A stretch of DNA of 64,000 nt from Propionimicrobium lymphophilum DSM 4903 (GCF_000423485.1 NZ_KE384026.1:171583-235582), one strand, 5' to 3'. Shown: positions 1 to 8,951, counted from the stretch's first letter. Program-made: numbers and translations. Notes: generated from the sequence alone by a model not told the origin.

Positions 1-417
1 TGGAAGAAAATCCCGGTAAACGTCACTTATGACGCTAACGGCGGTAAGGGCAGCATGGATGGTGCGACTGTTGATAAGGGCAGTGAGTACACCGTGTTGC
101 CTAACGGTTTCACTGCCCCCGATGACACCCAAGAATTCAAGGCTTGGGAAGTCGATGGTCAGGAAGTAGCGCCAGGCACCGAGATCACCGTTAAAGACAA
201 CACAGTCATCAAGGCCGTCTGGAAGAAAATCCCGGTTGATAACTCGAATGGTGGAAGCAACAAGAATGGCGATGGCGCCGTTAAAGCGTCTAAATCCCGT
301 AAGTCCAGGAAACTCCCGAAAACTGGAAATGCTGGAATGCCGTATCAAGTTGCAGCGATGATTCTTGCAGCCGGCGGATTAGTAATCGCTGGTAGGAAGA
401 AAATCAAAAAGCACTAA
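1..417 (+). CDS. C-terminal end of an LPxTG-anchored surface protein with InlB B-type repeats (partial)
   Basis: The frame is open at the left edge, so only the last 138 codons are visible. Two copies of WKKIPV (codons 1-6 and about 74-79) with a VTYDANGGKGSM stretch mark Listeria-Bacteroides (InlB B) repeat units of about 70 residues, a fold typical of adhesins. The tail has the full sortase signal: LPKTG near codon 109, a hydrophobic segment and a basic end (GRKKIKKH). The product is therefore expected to be covalently fixed to peptidoglycan by a class A/E-type sortase. The ATG at 55 is internal to the repeat and is not a real start. Ligand and N-terminal domains lie outside the window. Confidence 0.9.
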   Translation, partial: WKKIPVNVTYDANGGKGSMDGATVDKGSEYTVLPNGFTAPDDTQEFKAWEVDGQEVAPGTEITVKDNTVIKAVWKKIPVDNSNGGSNKNGDGAVKASKSRKSRKLPKTGNAGMPYQVAAMILAAGGLVIAGRKKIKKH

Positions 418-435
418 AACTAAAAAGTTAAAGTA

Positions 436-480
436 GCCGAAACCGCCCATATGAACAGTGAATATGGGCGGTTTCGCTAT
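436..480 (+). terminator. Rho-independent-type hairpin after the LPxTG gene
   Basis: A 15-bp perfect inverted repeat (438-452 with 462-476, core CCGCCCATAT/ATATGGGCGG) with a 9-nt loop begins 20 bp after the stop codon and is followed by a short T-rich stretch (tattttc). It fits an intrinsic terminator. Confidence 0.7.
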
Positions 481-583
481 TTTCATGGAACTTGTAAATA
501 TGGAAGAAAGGAACTGCTTCTGTTCTCTGCAAAGCAAAATTTCCTAAGGTTCTTGTAGTAGGGCAGTGCTTCGTGAGCTTGAC

Positions 584-1145
584 TGAACCGTACTGGGTTT
601 TGTTCCGCTACTTATGCGGGGATCAGTTCACCGACCCGGTGTTGATTAAAGTTTGAGACAATTTTCTCAGGGGCAGAGTAACCTAGCGAATCGTCGAGGC
701 GGGAATTGTCCCAAGAGCACACCCAATTCAGGGTTGACCACTCGACCTGTCCGGACGAGTGCCAGGTACGAGAGTTAATCAACTCACCCCGTTCACGGTT
801 TCTGCTTGGGCTTTATCGTAGGAATCACCAACAGTTCCGGTCGATGACTTGATAATGGCGGCTGCCAGCCTTTCTCTGTATCTAATGCTTACATACTGGG
901 ACCCTTGGTCAGCGTGATGAATCCGCCCTTCAGATAGCCATTAAGGGTCAGGCGTATCGGCTCGCCCCCGAATTGATGCTCAAACTCATCGATATGAGCG
1001 ATCATCATCGGGCCGGTCGGTCGAGCTCGGCAGCGAAAAAGCCGAAGCTGTCTTCAAAATCTATTTAGCGCGACGCAACTCAGTATTCTCACGTTCAAGA
1101 TGCCTGATTGCGCCCGTGTTCTTCACGCGTAACACCAGGTGCCTT
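584..1145 (-). mobile_element. Decayed IS3-family insertion sequence
   Basis: This 777-bp gene-poor stretch (418-1194) holds the remains of an IS3-type element read on the minus strand. Near 1110-1060 is the end of OrfA (LERENTELRRAK, stop, ILKTASAF, then AAELDRP after a frameshift). The start of OrfB (MIAHIDEF, about 1009-985) follows, and then the catalytic end of OrfB. A sequence at 584-608 (tgaaccgtactgggttttgt and on) sits just past the OrfB stop and resembles an IS3-group terminal repeat; the other end was not found. The middle of OrfB is missing and several stops and frameshifts are present, so the element cannot move by itself. Confidence 0.8.
612..1140 (-). pseudogene. IS3-family transposase OrfA/OrfB remnant
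   Basis: Translation of the minus strand gives recognisable IS3 transposase pieces in different frames. They include an OrfA leucine-zipper-like tail (LERENTELRRA), the OrfB start, the DDE block HHADQGSQY, then GDSYDKAQAETVNG containing the catalytic Glu, and after another frameshift ELINSRTWHSSGQVEWSTLNW and LDDSLGYSAPEKIVSNFN up to the stop at 612. Between EPIR (about 960) and HHADQGSQY roughly 130-150 codons expected in OrfB are absent, including the first catalytic Asp region. At least one in-frame stop and three frameshifts are visible, so this is a dead copy. Confidence 0.85.
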
Positions 1146-1194
1146 ACCGTTATCGATTTAGACTTGCTTTTATATATTTTAAGGTGGTGAAACC

Positions 1195-1839
1195 GTGGGT
1201 GTTACCAGGCAGATCTGCAATGTTGCGAGCGTTGTCGTGCTTGGAGGCGGAACAGCTAGCCGACTAGGGGGAGTCTCTAAACCCGACTATCGCGTCAAAG
1301 GAACCAGACTGATCGACCTCTTATTCAACCAGCTAGACGTAATTGGTTTTTCAGGTCGAGTTATAGCTGTCGTACCAGAATGCGTCGAACTTCCGGATCA
1401 CGTTACAAAGACGTTGGAAGATCCTCCTCTTGGCGGGCCGTTGGCGGGTATCGGAGCCGCGGTTGAGACACTCCGCGATCTTGAAGACGATAGCCTCGTC
1501 GCTTTGGCTACCTGCGATGCTCCAATGGCCACGTTAATTATCCCCGAATTGCTAGGTACTTTGATTAGTCAGAAGAAAAGCGTGGCAGCAGATTTACGGC
1601 TAGCGGGTGTTGCACCTATTTCGAGCGATGGCTGGCCCCAATTCGCTCATGGGGTTTATAGCATGGGCGCCTTGCGTTCGATTAAGTACGAGCGAAACCG
1701 GTCGATTCATTCTGCTTTCAAAAAGCTAAATGTTTGTCTGGTTCCAGATAGCAGGGGATTGTGCATGGACGTGGATACCCCAGAAGACGCTCGGGCGTTC
1801 GCATATTTACTCGCCAAAAGAAAGTGGCGAGTCTTTTAA
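1195..1839 (+). CDS. mobA: Molybdenum cofactor guanylyltransferase-like nucleotidyltransferase (MobA)
   Basis: The product is 214 residues, the usual MobA size. The N-terminal nucleotide-binding signature is VVVLGGGTASRLGGVSKPD (residues about 13-31). It is followed by GGPLAGI (about 82-88) and the metal-site block TCDAPMA (about 103-109), all in MobA order. MobA attaches GMP from GTP to molybdopterin to give the bis-MGD cofactor. The GTG start is preceded by GGTGG at suitable distance. No other molybdenum-cofactor gene or molybdoenzyme is in the window, and the gene sits alone next to a dead insertion sequence. GGGTASRLGG differs from the commoner AGGxSxRMG form, so a related MobA-like transferase is possible. 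Confidence 0.72.
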   Translation: MGVTRQICNVASVVVLGGGTASRLGGVSKPDYRVKGTRLIDLLFNQLDVIGFSGRVIAVVPECVELPDHVTKTLEDPPLGGPLAGIGAAVETLRDLEDDSLVALATCDAPMATLIIPELLGTLISQKKSVAADLRLAGVAPISSDGWPQFAHGVYSMGALRSIKYERNRSIHSAFKKLNVCLVPDSRGLCMDVDTPEDARAFAYLLAKRKWRVF

Positions 1840-1963
1840 TCCGCTAAATCAGGTCTCGGTTAGCGACGTAACAGATTTTTTATCAGGCGAGACCCAGGAA
1901 AATCGTGATGAAGCTATCAGGGGAGTCCTTCTCCAAAAAGCTGAGAGGCACAGCGGAGAAATA

Positions 1964-2010
1964 CTCCCCACTAGTAGATAACTGATTTTCTCAGTCCAAC
2001 TAATGGGGAG
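1964..2010. terminator. Weak hairpin between convergent mobA and the polyol dehydrogenase
   Basis: The inverted repeat CTCCCCA (1964-1970) / TGGGGAG (2004-2010) encloses a second short palindrome (ctga-tttt-ctcag region, 1982-1994). It lies between two convergent genes and could end both transcripts. The rest of 1840-2037 shows nothing convincing. Confidence 0.3.
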
Positions 2011-2037
2011 CAGTTCAACTACGGACCCTAAATTCTT

Positions 2038-3081
2038 TTAGTCGGGGATGACAGCTATCTTCACGCCGATTCGATCGGCGACTGCCTGATAGGCCTCGTG
2101 CACCTTGGACAAGGGGAAAGTGTGTGTCACTATCTCGTCGACGTCGATTGCTCCGGACTCGAGCACTTCAATGGCGCGCTTGACGTCCCTGCGTCTTGCG
2201 TTAGATCCTCCGGTTACCTGCAGTTCCTTGTAGTGGATCAAGTTTGGCTCCATCTGAGAAGTTGATCCTTTCGGGAAGCCCGCAAAGTAGTTAACCCGTC
2301 CGCCGTCTCTTGCCAGCTCCAAAGCATCTTGTGCTAGTTCTGTTGCGCCTATGCAGACGATCACGACATCCGCTCCAGCACCGTTCGTAACTTCTTTAAT
2401 GCGGCTGTCTAATTCATCCGGGCTAACTCCAACAGCGCCAACCCTATCTGCGACTTTCCGGCGGGTCTCGGATCTGTTAGAAACAAACACATAGCTTGCT
2501 CCGCTGGCTAGCGCTAACTGCGCATGGATAAGCCCGATAGGGCCGGCGCCGAGAATAGCGACTACGTCACCCAAATTAACCTTGAACTGATCTAGACCAT
2601 TGAGGCAGCAAGATATAGGTTCCGCCAGGCAAAGCGCTTTCGGATCTAGCTCCTTGTTCGTAGTGATTAGGTTTCCTCTGCGCAGGGCTCTTTCGGGTAC
2701 GAGCATGTATTCCTGAAGGCCACCGTCGATTGCGTAACCAAAGAGCTCCAAATTCGAGCAGAGGTGCTCCCGGTCTTTCAAGCAATTGTCGCAACGACCG
2801 CACGAGACGACGATTGAAACCGTGGCTTGTTGACCAACTTTGAGGCCCGGCTGGATCTCCTCTACGCCTTCACCAATTTCTGCTATTCGTCCTGCAATCT
2901 CGTGACCAGGAACCACGCCGTAATCTACGCCAGACGTCTTTGCCCCGGTGTAAAGCCGGTAGTCGGTGCCGCACATGGTGTTAGCTTCGATTTTTAGCAG
3001 CACCTCGCCTTTACCGGGCTTCGGTTTGTCTTTTTCTACCAGGCGCAGGTCTTCGGGTGCATTCAGCGTTGCTGCACGCAT
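2038..3081 (-). CDS. Zinc-dependent medium-chain polyol/alcohol dehydrogenase
   Basis: This 347-residue MDR-family enzyme oxidises an alcohol with NAD(P). The catalytic zinc site is visible as Cys in TMCGTD (about 36-41) and GHE (about 59-61). The structural zinc site has four Cys in CGRCDNCLKDREHLC (about 94-108), and the Rossmann motif is GAGPIG (about 179-184). Closest familiar members are sorbitol/threitol/erythritol-type dehydrogenases. Its ATG has a strong AGGAGA site. It starts 18 bp after the dihydroxyacetone-kinase-type gene, so the two almost surely form one transcript in which the dehydrogenase makes a ketose that the kinase phosphorylates. The true substrate cannot be read from sequence. 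Confidence 0.85.
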   Translation of the reverse strand: MRAATLNAPEDLRLVEKDKPKPGKGEVLLKIEANTMCGTDYRLYTGAKTSGVDYGVVPGHEIAGRIAEIGEGVEEIQPGLKVGQQATVSIVVSCGRCDNCLKDREHLCSNLELFGYAIDGGLQEYMLVPERALRRGNLITTNKELDPKALCLAEPISCCLNGLDQFKVNLGDVVAILGAGPIGLIHAQLALASGASYVFVSNRSETRRKVADRVGAVGVSPDELDSRIKEVTNGAGADVVIVCIGATELAQDALELARDGGRVNYFAGFPKGSTSQMEPNLIHYKELQVTGGSNARRRDVKRAIEVLESGAIDVDEIVTHTFPLSKVHEAYQAVADRIGVKIAVIPD

Positions 3082-3099
3082 TGAAATATCTCCTATAGA

Positions 3100-4800
3100 T
3101 TATAAAAATTCTGGAACGACACTCATTAGCATCGCGAACGAAGTCGCTCCTGGATCAGCGGTGCCTATCGAAGCCTCCCCATGGTTGTGAGCCCTGCCCT
3201 TCTTAGCAACGAACTTCGCCGTTTCTTTAGCCGCTTGTGCCGCTTTTTCGGCTGCAGACTTCCAAACTTCTGGGAGCTCGTCTGCATTGCCTTCCTCAAG
3301 CGCATCAGCGAATGGGGAAGCCGCGTCGACGATGGTCTTGTCACCGACTTCTGCTTCACCCATTTCGTGGAAGGAACGGGCCGCAACAATCGCAGCCTGA
3401 GCTACATCCTGGAGACTTACCTTTTGGGTATCAGAGAGTTTGCCTGCCGCCTTAGCGATTGCACCGCCCCACAGAGCACCCGCTGTTCCGCCTGCCCCTT
3501 CGGACCAAGCAGCAGCGGCCCGAGCAAGGGTAGTTCTCAAACCAGCGTTAGCCTTGACGCATTCTGCTGCGGCTTTAGCGGCGGCGGTAGTTCCCAAAAC
3601 CATGCCTTGACCGTGGTCACCGTCTCCGGCAACCGCATCCATTTTGCCAAGTTCTTTTTCGACCTCTCGTGCTTTCTTCTCGAAGGCAGCGAAGATTTTC
3701 GCGGCTATCTCGGATTGTGCTGCAGATTCTGTAGACCCCGGCTCGATCTTCTCAGCGGATTCTTCCTCCACAACTCGTTTTTCGTCAGAAGACTTCAGAT
3801 TGCCGACTTTGAAAGCAGGCGTGTCGGCAGGTGCTAGCCATAGCTCCTCTAACTCATCGTCTAAGAAACATAGCGTTACCGAAAGACCTGCCATGTCTAG
3901 GGACGTAACCTGTTCGTCAACTACAGGAGCGACGATTGTTAGTCCATGCTCTTCGAGCAGGCGTTTGACAGTGCGGTAAAAGACGAACATCTCTTCGTAC
4001 TTGGTGGCGCCAAGGCCGTTGACTAGAACACCGACGCGACCCTCGTATCCGTTTTCGCGGGCAGGTTCTTCCTTTAAGAGACTGTCGACTAGCATCTTTG
4101 CGATTTCGTCTGAACTCATCATCTCGTGACTAGAGATGCCCTGCTCGCCGTGGATTCCCAACCCAAGTCCAAAAGTCCCCGGTTCCACCTCGAAGAGAGG
4201 TTCCTTAGCGCCGGGGAAAGTGCAGCCGGTGAATGCCACGCCAAGGGAACGTATCCTGCCATTGGCGTGCTTTGCGATTTCTTCCACTTCGTCAAGAGAT
4301 TTGCCCGCAGCCGCTGCGGCTCCCGCGATTTTTACGACGAAAAGGTCCCCTGCAATTCCTCTGCGGTCAAGATGTTTATCCGGTGTACCGGAGGCCACGT
4401 CGTCAGTGATCGCGAAAATCCTCGCATCTTGGCCTTCTGCCTGCAACTGCTGAGCAGCGTTGCCGAAGTGAAGCACGTCACCTGCATAGTTGCCGAAAAG
4501 AATCAGGGTGCCGCCTCCGTTAGAAGCAGCCTTGCAGACGGATTTTGCCTGCGATGCAGAAGGTGAAGAGAAAATATTGCCGCATACGGCACCATGGGCC
4601 ATACCGGGCCCTACCCACCCGGCGAAGGCGGGGTAGTGACCAGAGCCTCCGCCAACCACGATGCTGACTTCGTTTTTCGGGCTGGTCGTAGCTCGTACAA
4701 CGCCACCGTGGACGGGCTGAACATAACTTTCGTAAGCTGCGGCGAATCCCTCTACCGCTTCTTTTGCGAAATCTTCCTCATTGTTTACCAAAAAAGTCAT
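3100..4800 (-). CDS. Dihydroxyacetone/erythrulose kinase, fused DhaK-DhaL
   Basis: A 566-residue single-chain ATP-dependent ketose kinase. The N-terminal DhaK domain (about 1-330) has the GGGSGHYPAF loop near residue 51 and the substrate-binding His in GLGLGIHGEQG (about 221). The C-terminal DhaL domain (about 365-566) has the metal-binding block AVAGDGDHGQGM. This resembles the actinobacterial kinases that act on dihydroxyacetone or on D/L-erythrulose in tetritol catabolism. The ATG is preceded by AGGAG. It is the first gene of a two-gene operon with the dehydrogenase; no isomerase, regulator or dedicated transporter is adjacent, which leaves the natural substrate open. Confidence 0.88.
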   Translation of the reverse strand: MTFLVNNEEDFAKEAVEGFAAAYESYVQPVHGGVVRATTSPKNEVSIVVGGGSGHYPAFAGWVGPGMAHGAVCGNIFSSPSASQAKSVCKAASNGGGTLILFGNYAGDVLHFGNAAQQLQAEGQDARIFAITDDVASGTPDKHLDRRGIAGDLFVVKIAGAAAAAGKSLDEVEEIAKHANGRIRSLGVAFTGCTFPGAKEPLFEVEPGTFGLGLGIHGEQGISSHEMMSSDEIAKMLVDSLLKEEPARENGYEGRVGVLVNGLGATKYEEMFVFYRTVKRLLEEHGLTIVAPVVDEQVTSLDMAGLSVTLCFLDDELEELWLAPADTPAFKVGNLKSSDEKRVVEEESAEKIEPGSTESAAQSEIAAKIFAAFEKKAREVEKELGKMDAVAGDGDHGQGMVLGTTAAAKAAAECVKANAGLRTTLARAAAAWSEGAGGTAGALWGGAIAKAAGKLSDTQKVSLQDVAQAAIVAARSFHEMGEAEVGDKTIVDAASPFADALEEGNADELPEVWKSAAEKAAQAAKETAKFVAKKGRAHNHGEASIGTADPGATSFAMLMSVVPEFL

Positions 4801-4924
4801 CGATCACTCCTGTGTGATATCCGGGATTTAGAGCGAAGCCACCAGGCCTCGTTGCCTATTTTGGCCCCTAAAAAATTTTACCAATTACCACAATCAAAAA
4901 GAACAGAAATCGATAAGCAAAAGA

Positions 4925-4947
4925 GGCTCGGCTTGTTTAGCCGAGCC
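4925..4947 (-). terminator. Terminator after the BCCT transporter gene
   Basis: GGCTCGGCT/AGCCGAGCC is a 9-bp GC-rich stem with a 5-nt loop located just downstream (minus strand) of the transporter stop, followed on that strand by TCTTTTGCTT. It insulates the transporter gene from the kinase operon. Confidence 0.8.
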
Positions 4948-4955
4948 CCATATAT

Positions 4956-6785
4956 TTAATGCTTGCGCTTACGAATCGGAGAGCGAAGACGAAGCCTGTG
5001 CTCTTCGCGATACTTAGCCCTCTGCGCCCTTTCTCGCGCATGTCGCCTTTCGATAGCGAGGTTGCGGGCAAACTCTTGTTGTTCCTTGTGATCTAGATAG
5101 ATGACGTCGTTGGAAAGATCTTTAACCGTCGAGATCATCAAACCAATGAGAATCAACAAGAACGGTGAGGCAACCACGATGGTCACGTTCTGAATATTTG
5201 ATAGCGCCTCATCGCCGCCAGAGATCAGAATGGTCAGGCCAATCAGTGCAGTGGCGACACCCCAGAGGCCGCTGACCCACGGAGTCGCGTTGACGCGTCC
5301 ATCTTGAGAAATGGAGCCCATAACCGTTGAAGCCGAATCTGCCGAAGTGATGAAGAACATGCCTAGCAGCAGAACCGCCACGATACCGACGATGAAGCCG
5401 CCTGGAAGATTGTGGAGAACGTTGAACAAGATCTCTTCAGTGGTTCCTTCGCCATATGCAGACTGGCCGTTCTGCTCCATCCAGATGGCGGTGCCACCGA
5501 AGATGACAAACCAAATGGTCGATACACCTGCAGGCACCAAAGTGACGCCTAGCAAGAACTCTCGAATCGAACGGCCGCGGGAAATGCGCGCCAGGAACAT
5601 GCCAACAAACGGAGACCAAGACATCCACCAAACCCAGTAGAAGATGGTCCAGCCCGACAGCCATTCTCCGGCCGTGCCATCGGCAGAAGCTCCAGTGCGG
5701 CTAGCCATCTCGAAGAAGTTCTGGATGTAGGTGTTCAAAGCTGTTGGCAGCAAATTCAGCTGGGCAACAGTCGGACCAACAACGAAAACGAAGATGGCTA
5801 GCAGGGAAGCGAGCACCATGTTTCCGTTTGAAATCATTCGGATTCCACGACCGACGCCAGACATAGCCGAAATCAAGAAGGCAATCGTCAATACGGACAC
5901 GATTCCGATGATTAGGCCCATTCCTGGGTTATCGACCAACCCTGAGGCCTTGAGCCCAGCACGAATCTGCAGAGCGCCTACACCAAGGGAGCTCGCTGTG
6001 CCGAAGATGGTGACGAAGACGGAAAGCGAATCGATTGCTTTGCCTAGAGCTCCGTTTGCGTTTTTCTCTCCAATAAGGGGAGTGAAAGCGGCAGAAATTA
6101 GCTGCTTACGTCCTACCCGGTATGTTGAATAAGCAATCGCAAGGGCGATAATCGCGTAAATGGACCAGGGATGCAGCGTCCAGTGGAACATGGTCTGAGC
6201 CAATGCGGTAGCCACTTCTTTAGGCTGGTGGCCAGGGATGCCGTCGCGATAAAAATTAAGTGGCTCGGCAGCACCGAAGAACATCAGGCCGATGCCCATA
6301 CCGGCTGCGAACATCATCGCGATCCACGACTTCGTAGTGAATTCTGGTTGTTCGTTAATTGCTCCAAGCCGGATTGTGCCGAATTTAGATAGAGCAATGA
6401 CGAAGACGAAAATGACGAAGATCGTGCCGAAGAATACGAACGACCAACCTAAGTTGTCTAGCAGCCAAGTGAATGCGACGTCTGCAGTGTGAGAGAAGTT
6501 TTCGGGGAAACCTAGACCCCAAACCACAACCGCGATAGTAAGTGCTAGAGCGGGAATGACTACGGGCCAGGAGAGTTTTGCTTCCCCTGATTCTGCGGCA
6601 ATCTCGATTTCTTCATCAAAGTCTGAAGTGTTGATTTCCTGCTCAACAGATAGCAGCGCTGCAAGCTCCGAAGTTGCAGATGAAGATGCATCTAGCGGCT
6701 TGCTTACTGTGTAATCTTTTTCTTCTAAAGACCTTTCACGATTGGAACTAGTTTCGGAATTTTCCTCTGAACTATCCTTTGTCAT
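4956..6785 (-). CDS. BCCT-family betaine/choline/carnitine transporter
   Basis: A polytopic membrane protein of about 609 residues with the 12-segment BCCT fold. The family blocks include [20 protein letters not shown], with the Trp-rich aromatic site of this family, and [10 protein letters not shown] in the later helices. A hydrophilic acidic N-terminal tail of about 80 residues and a very basic C-terminal tail ([14 protein letters not shown], ending KRKH) flank the core; such charged tails are the osmosensing parts in BetP-type carriers. It probably imports glycine betaine or ectoine with sodium as an osmoprotectant. ATG 6785 is chosen because GAGAAG lies just upstream; an in-frame GTG at 6812 is the alternative. 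It is transcribed alone. Confidence 0.85.
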   Translation of the reverse strand: MTKDSSEENSETSSNRERSLEEKDYTVSKPLDASSSATSELAALLSVEQEINTSDFDEEIEIAAESGEAKLSWPVVIPALALTIAVVVWGLGFPENFSHTADVAFTWLLDNLGWSFVFFGTIFVIFVFVIALSKFGTIRLGAINEQPEFTTKSWIAMMFAAGMGIGLMFFGAAEPLNFYRDGIPGHQPKEVATALAQTMFHWTLHPWSIYAIIALAIAYSTYRVGRKQLISAAFTPLIGEKNANGALGKAIDSLSVFVTIFGTASSLGVGALQIRAGLKASGLVDNPGMGLIIGIVSVLTIAFLISAMSGVGRGIRMISNGNMVLASLLAIFVFVVGPTVAQLNLLPTALNTYIQNFFEMASRTGASADGTAGEWLSGWTIFYWVWWMSWSPFVGMFLARISRGRSIREFLLGVTLVPAGVSTIWFVIFGGTAIWMEQNGQSAYGEGTTEEILFNVLHNLPGGFIVGIVAVLLLGMFFITSADSASTVMGSISQDGRVNATPWVSGLWGVATALIGLTILISGGDEALSNIQNVTIVVASPFLLILIGLMISTVKDLSNDVIYLDHKEQQEFARNLAIERRHARERAQRAKYREEHRLRLRSPIRKRKH

Positions 6786-6939
6786 GTTTCTATCTTCTCG
6801 TGCCCAAGACACTTGCCGAAAAAACCGGTCTAATCAGAGAGTGTTAATTTGCGGTTTGGTTACCCGCACAGATGTCTATCGCAATTATTTGTTCATTTGG
6901 GTTATTAAATAATTAGGCGACTTCCAAGGACAGCGATCG

Positions 6940-7665
6940 TTAAGAACGAAGTCGCTTAGCCTCGTCAACGGTTCGGTTCACCAAGACTTCTTGTGCGTCA
7001 ACCAGCGGGATTTGAGGCATCGGGAATTTCTCGTTTAGCACGCTCAATTCAGTGCACCCAAGAATTAGTACATCCGCCCGGCAATCGCCAGAAGGGTCGA
7101 GCATGTCGCTAATGACTGCCTCATAGCGATTGAAATTAATTCCGTTATTGCCTTTTACGTCGTCATAGATCAAAGACGTGACGCGGTCTTGTAGCTTTTT
7201 AGGCGGCTCAACGAATTCGTAACCAGCTTCTTCAACTGCCTGCTTATAAATGCCAGATTTCAAAGAACCTATCGTGCCAAGAAACCCGACACGGGGGAAC
7301 ATTTTTTGTGGGTAGCGTCGACGCATCTCGGCCACTGCGCCACGTGGCATATGGAAAATTGGGACGTCGGTAAGCGACTGAAAGTCATCGAAAAAATAAT
7401 GAGCAGTGTTGCATGTTAGGACGATGAAGCTAGCACCGATTTGAGTAGCCATTCGGATGTCATCTGCTATGACATCGAACGGGTTTTCGGTTGAGTAACC
7501 TTTTATGTATGAAGTCCTGTCGGGCACAGATGCGTCGTTGAAGACTACATAATCAAGGAAGTCTTGATCGTTACCTGCGTGTGTTGCCTGGTTTACGAGC
7601 CGAATGAAGCTCTCCGTAGCCAACGTTCCCATACCTCCGAGAACCGCAAAAAAAGGCCTTTTCAT
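6940..7665 (-). CDS. racD: Aspartate/glutamate racemase family protein (probable aspartate racemase)
   Basis: A 241-residue cofactor-independent racemase. Both catalytic cysteines are present, in VLTCNTAHYF (about residue 84) and LGCTEL (about 204). The N-terminal GGMGTLATESF motif is typical of aspartate racemases (GGMGPxAT). It would interconvert L- and D-aspartate in the cytoplasm. The strong GAGGAGAG site and a 50-bp gap to the upstream ATP-grasp ligase place both in one operon. This matches the racD-aslA pair known from enterococci and lactococci, where the racemase supplies D-Asp for the peptidoglycan cross-bridge. The activity is inferred from family and context. Confidence 0.82.
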   Translation of the reverse strand: MKRPFFAVLGGMGTLATESFIRLVNQATHAGNDQDFLDYVVFNDASVPDRTSYIKGYSTENPFDVIADDIRMATQIGASFIVLTCNTAHYFFDDFQSLTDVPIFHMPRGAVAEMRRRYPQKMFPRVGFLGTIGSLKSGIYKQAVEEAGYEFVEPPKKLQDRVTSLIYDDVKGNNGINFNRYEAVISDMLDPSGDCRADVLILGCTELSVLNEKFPMPQIPLVDAQEVLVNRTVDEAKRLRS

Positions 7666-7715
7666 TCACTCTCCTCATCAGTTCGACCAAGAATCTTTCC
7701 GGATAAGCGTAGTTC

Positions 7716-8951
7716 TTATGATTTATCGCGGAAATGTTCAGCGTATCGTTTGCTGTAGATGGAGAACATTCTTCTAATCATCAGCCACCGGAGCGGGTTC
7801 ATGTCCTTGTGATATTCAAGAGTCGTACCCCAATCGCCGCGAGACATCATTTCTAGCCCCTTGCGCTTTTCATCGCCTTCAGCCACGTACCTCTTAAATA
7901 TCGAGCGAGGAATCTCCATCCAAAGCTTCTTACCGCGGCCGATAAGCGGTTCATCATCGAAGTCTGTTAGATCTACTAGGTCTTCTACAAAGTATTCAGC
8001 CAGATTGAACCCATTAAGCGTGACGAAATAGCTTGAGCGTCCCTGACGAAGGTTAATCTCAAAAAGCTTCAGCTTGCCATCTCGTTCATCGTATTTCATG
8101 TCGAAGTTGGCTACTCCGACGTAACTGATTTTCTCTAGGAAGTCCTTGATCTGTGCGCAGATTTCCTCGTTGTAATCGGGAATAATCGCGGCGTAGTTAC
8201 CGACCGCTTCCGGCGTCGGGTCTTCAAGTAGAGGGTGTCCGAGGAACATCATGCGGACTTTATGATTGCGGTCTACGTATGCGTTCAAGACGCGCATTCT
8301 GCTGTCATCGCCGGGGATGAAATCCTGAATAATCATTTCACCGCTGTACCCAGATTCATATGAGCGACGGATGATCATCTCTAGCTCCGAGGGATCATCA
8401 ATGATGAAAGCTTTCTTTCGGCCAGGAAAATCGATATCCAGCCATTCAGTCGAATTGGCAGGCTTCATCGCCACGGGAAAATCAAATGGCAGCTCTCGGT
8501 AGTCGCCATTGGCTACACCTTCAGAATCGACGATCTTTGTGGCAGGGTAGGGCAGCCCGTATTCCTCGCAAGTACGGTAAAAACTGCTTTTCAAACTGAG
8601 TTGACGGTTAAGATTCATCGGCAAGCTGTGAAAAGCGAAGTAGGGGCGCAACTCGTCACCACATTCGCTTAGAAGATTGGCATAGACGTCGCCGCAAGCG
8701 ATCAGGAGCAGTTTGGTGTCTGGGGCTGTTTCTTGCCGCTCTTTAGCGAACTCGATCAAAGTGCGCTTGAAACCAGGCAGCTCTCCAAATCCATCGACGA
8801 TGCGAACATCGATGATTTTGCTAAATTTTGTGGGCGAAAGTTGAAAATGAGCGAATGCTATTGATCTAATTCCGTACGTCTCGTGGAAAGCACGAGCCAT
8901 ACCATAAGCGTTGATATCGCTGCCCAAGATTACCGGTTGGAACTGGTTCAT
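7716..8951 (-). CDS. aslA: ATP-grasp carboxylate-amine ligase, probable D-aspartate ligase of peptidoglycan
   Basis: A 411-residue ATP-grasp enzyme. An N-terminal pre-ATP-grasp domain (LGSDINAYGMAR) is followed by an ATP-grasp core with the lysine strand FPVAMKPANS, the EMIIQDFIPGDD hinge, and the metal-binding end KLFEINLRQGRSSYF. Length and organisation match the Enterococcus faecium D-aspartate ligase family, which forms the amide between D-Asp beta-carboxyl and the L-Lys (or Orn) side chain of UDP-MurNAc-pentapeptide or lipid intermediates. The downstream racemase would make its D-Asp, and the divergent asparagine synthetase could amidate the product. AAGGAAAG precedes the ATG. Other carbamoyl-phosphate-synthase-like ligases are an alternative if context is ignored. 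Confidence 0.75.
   Translation of the reverse strand: MNQFQPVILGSDINAYGMARAFHETYGIRSIAFAHFQLSPTKFSKIIDVRIVDGFGELPGFKRTLIEFAKERQETAPDTKLLLIACGDVYANLLSECGDELRPYFAFHSLPMNLNRQLSLKSSFYRTCEEYGLPYPATKIVDSEGVANGDYRELPFDFPVAMKPANSTEWLDIDFPGRKKAFIIDDPSELEMIIRRSYESGYSGEMIIQDFIPGDDSRMRVLNAYVDRNHKVRMMFLGHPLLEDPTPEAVGNYAAIIPDYNEEICAQIKDFLEKISYVGVANFDMKYDERDGKLKLFEINLRQGRSSYFVTLNGFNLAEYFVEDLVDLTDFDDEPLIGRGKKLWMEIPRSIFKRYVAEGDEKRKGLEMMSRGDWGTTLEYHKDMNPLRWLMIRRMFSIYSKRYAEHFRDKS

Noticed and set aside
1-240. Repeated units as a possible CRISPR or DNA repeat array
   Set aside because: The repeats are in frame and encode InlB-type protein repeats; no spacer/repeat periodicity of CRISPR is present anywhere in the window.
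1730-1981. 83-codon open frame extending past the end of mobA
   Set aside because: Its first part is mobA in another frame, and the unique tail (1840-1981) has no start codon with a ribosome site and no recognisable family.
3181-3837. 218-codon open frame on the plus strand, opposite the kinase gene
   Set aside because: It is antisense to the well-supported DhaK-DhaL gene, is low-complexity Cys/Ser/Arg-rich and has no ribosome site or recognisable domain.
6883-6914. AATTATTT/AAATAATT inverted repeat after the racemase gene as a terminator
   Set aside because: The stem is A/T only, with a 16-nt loop and no following T-run, so it is too weak to call.
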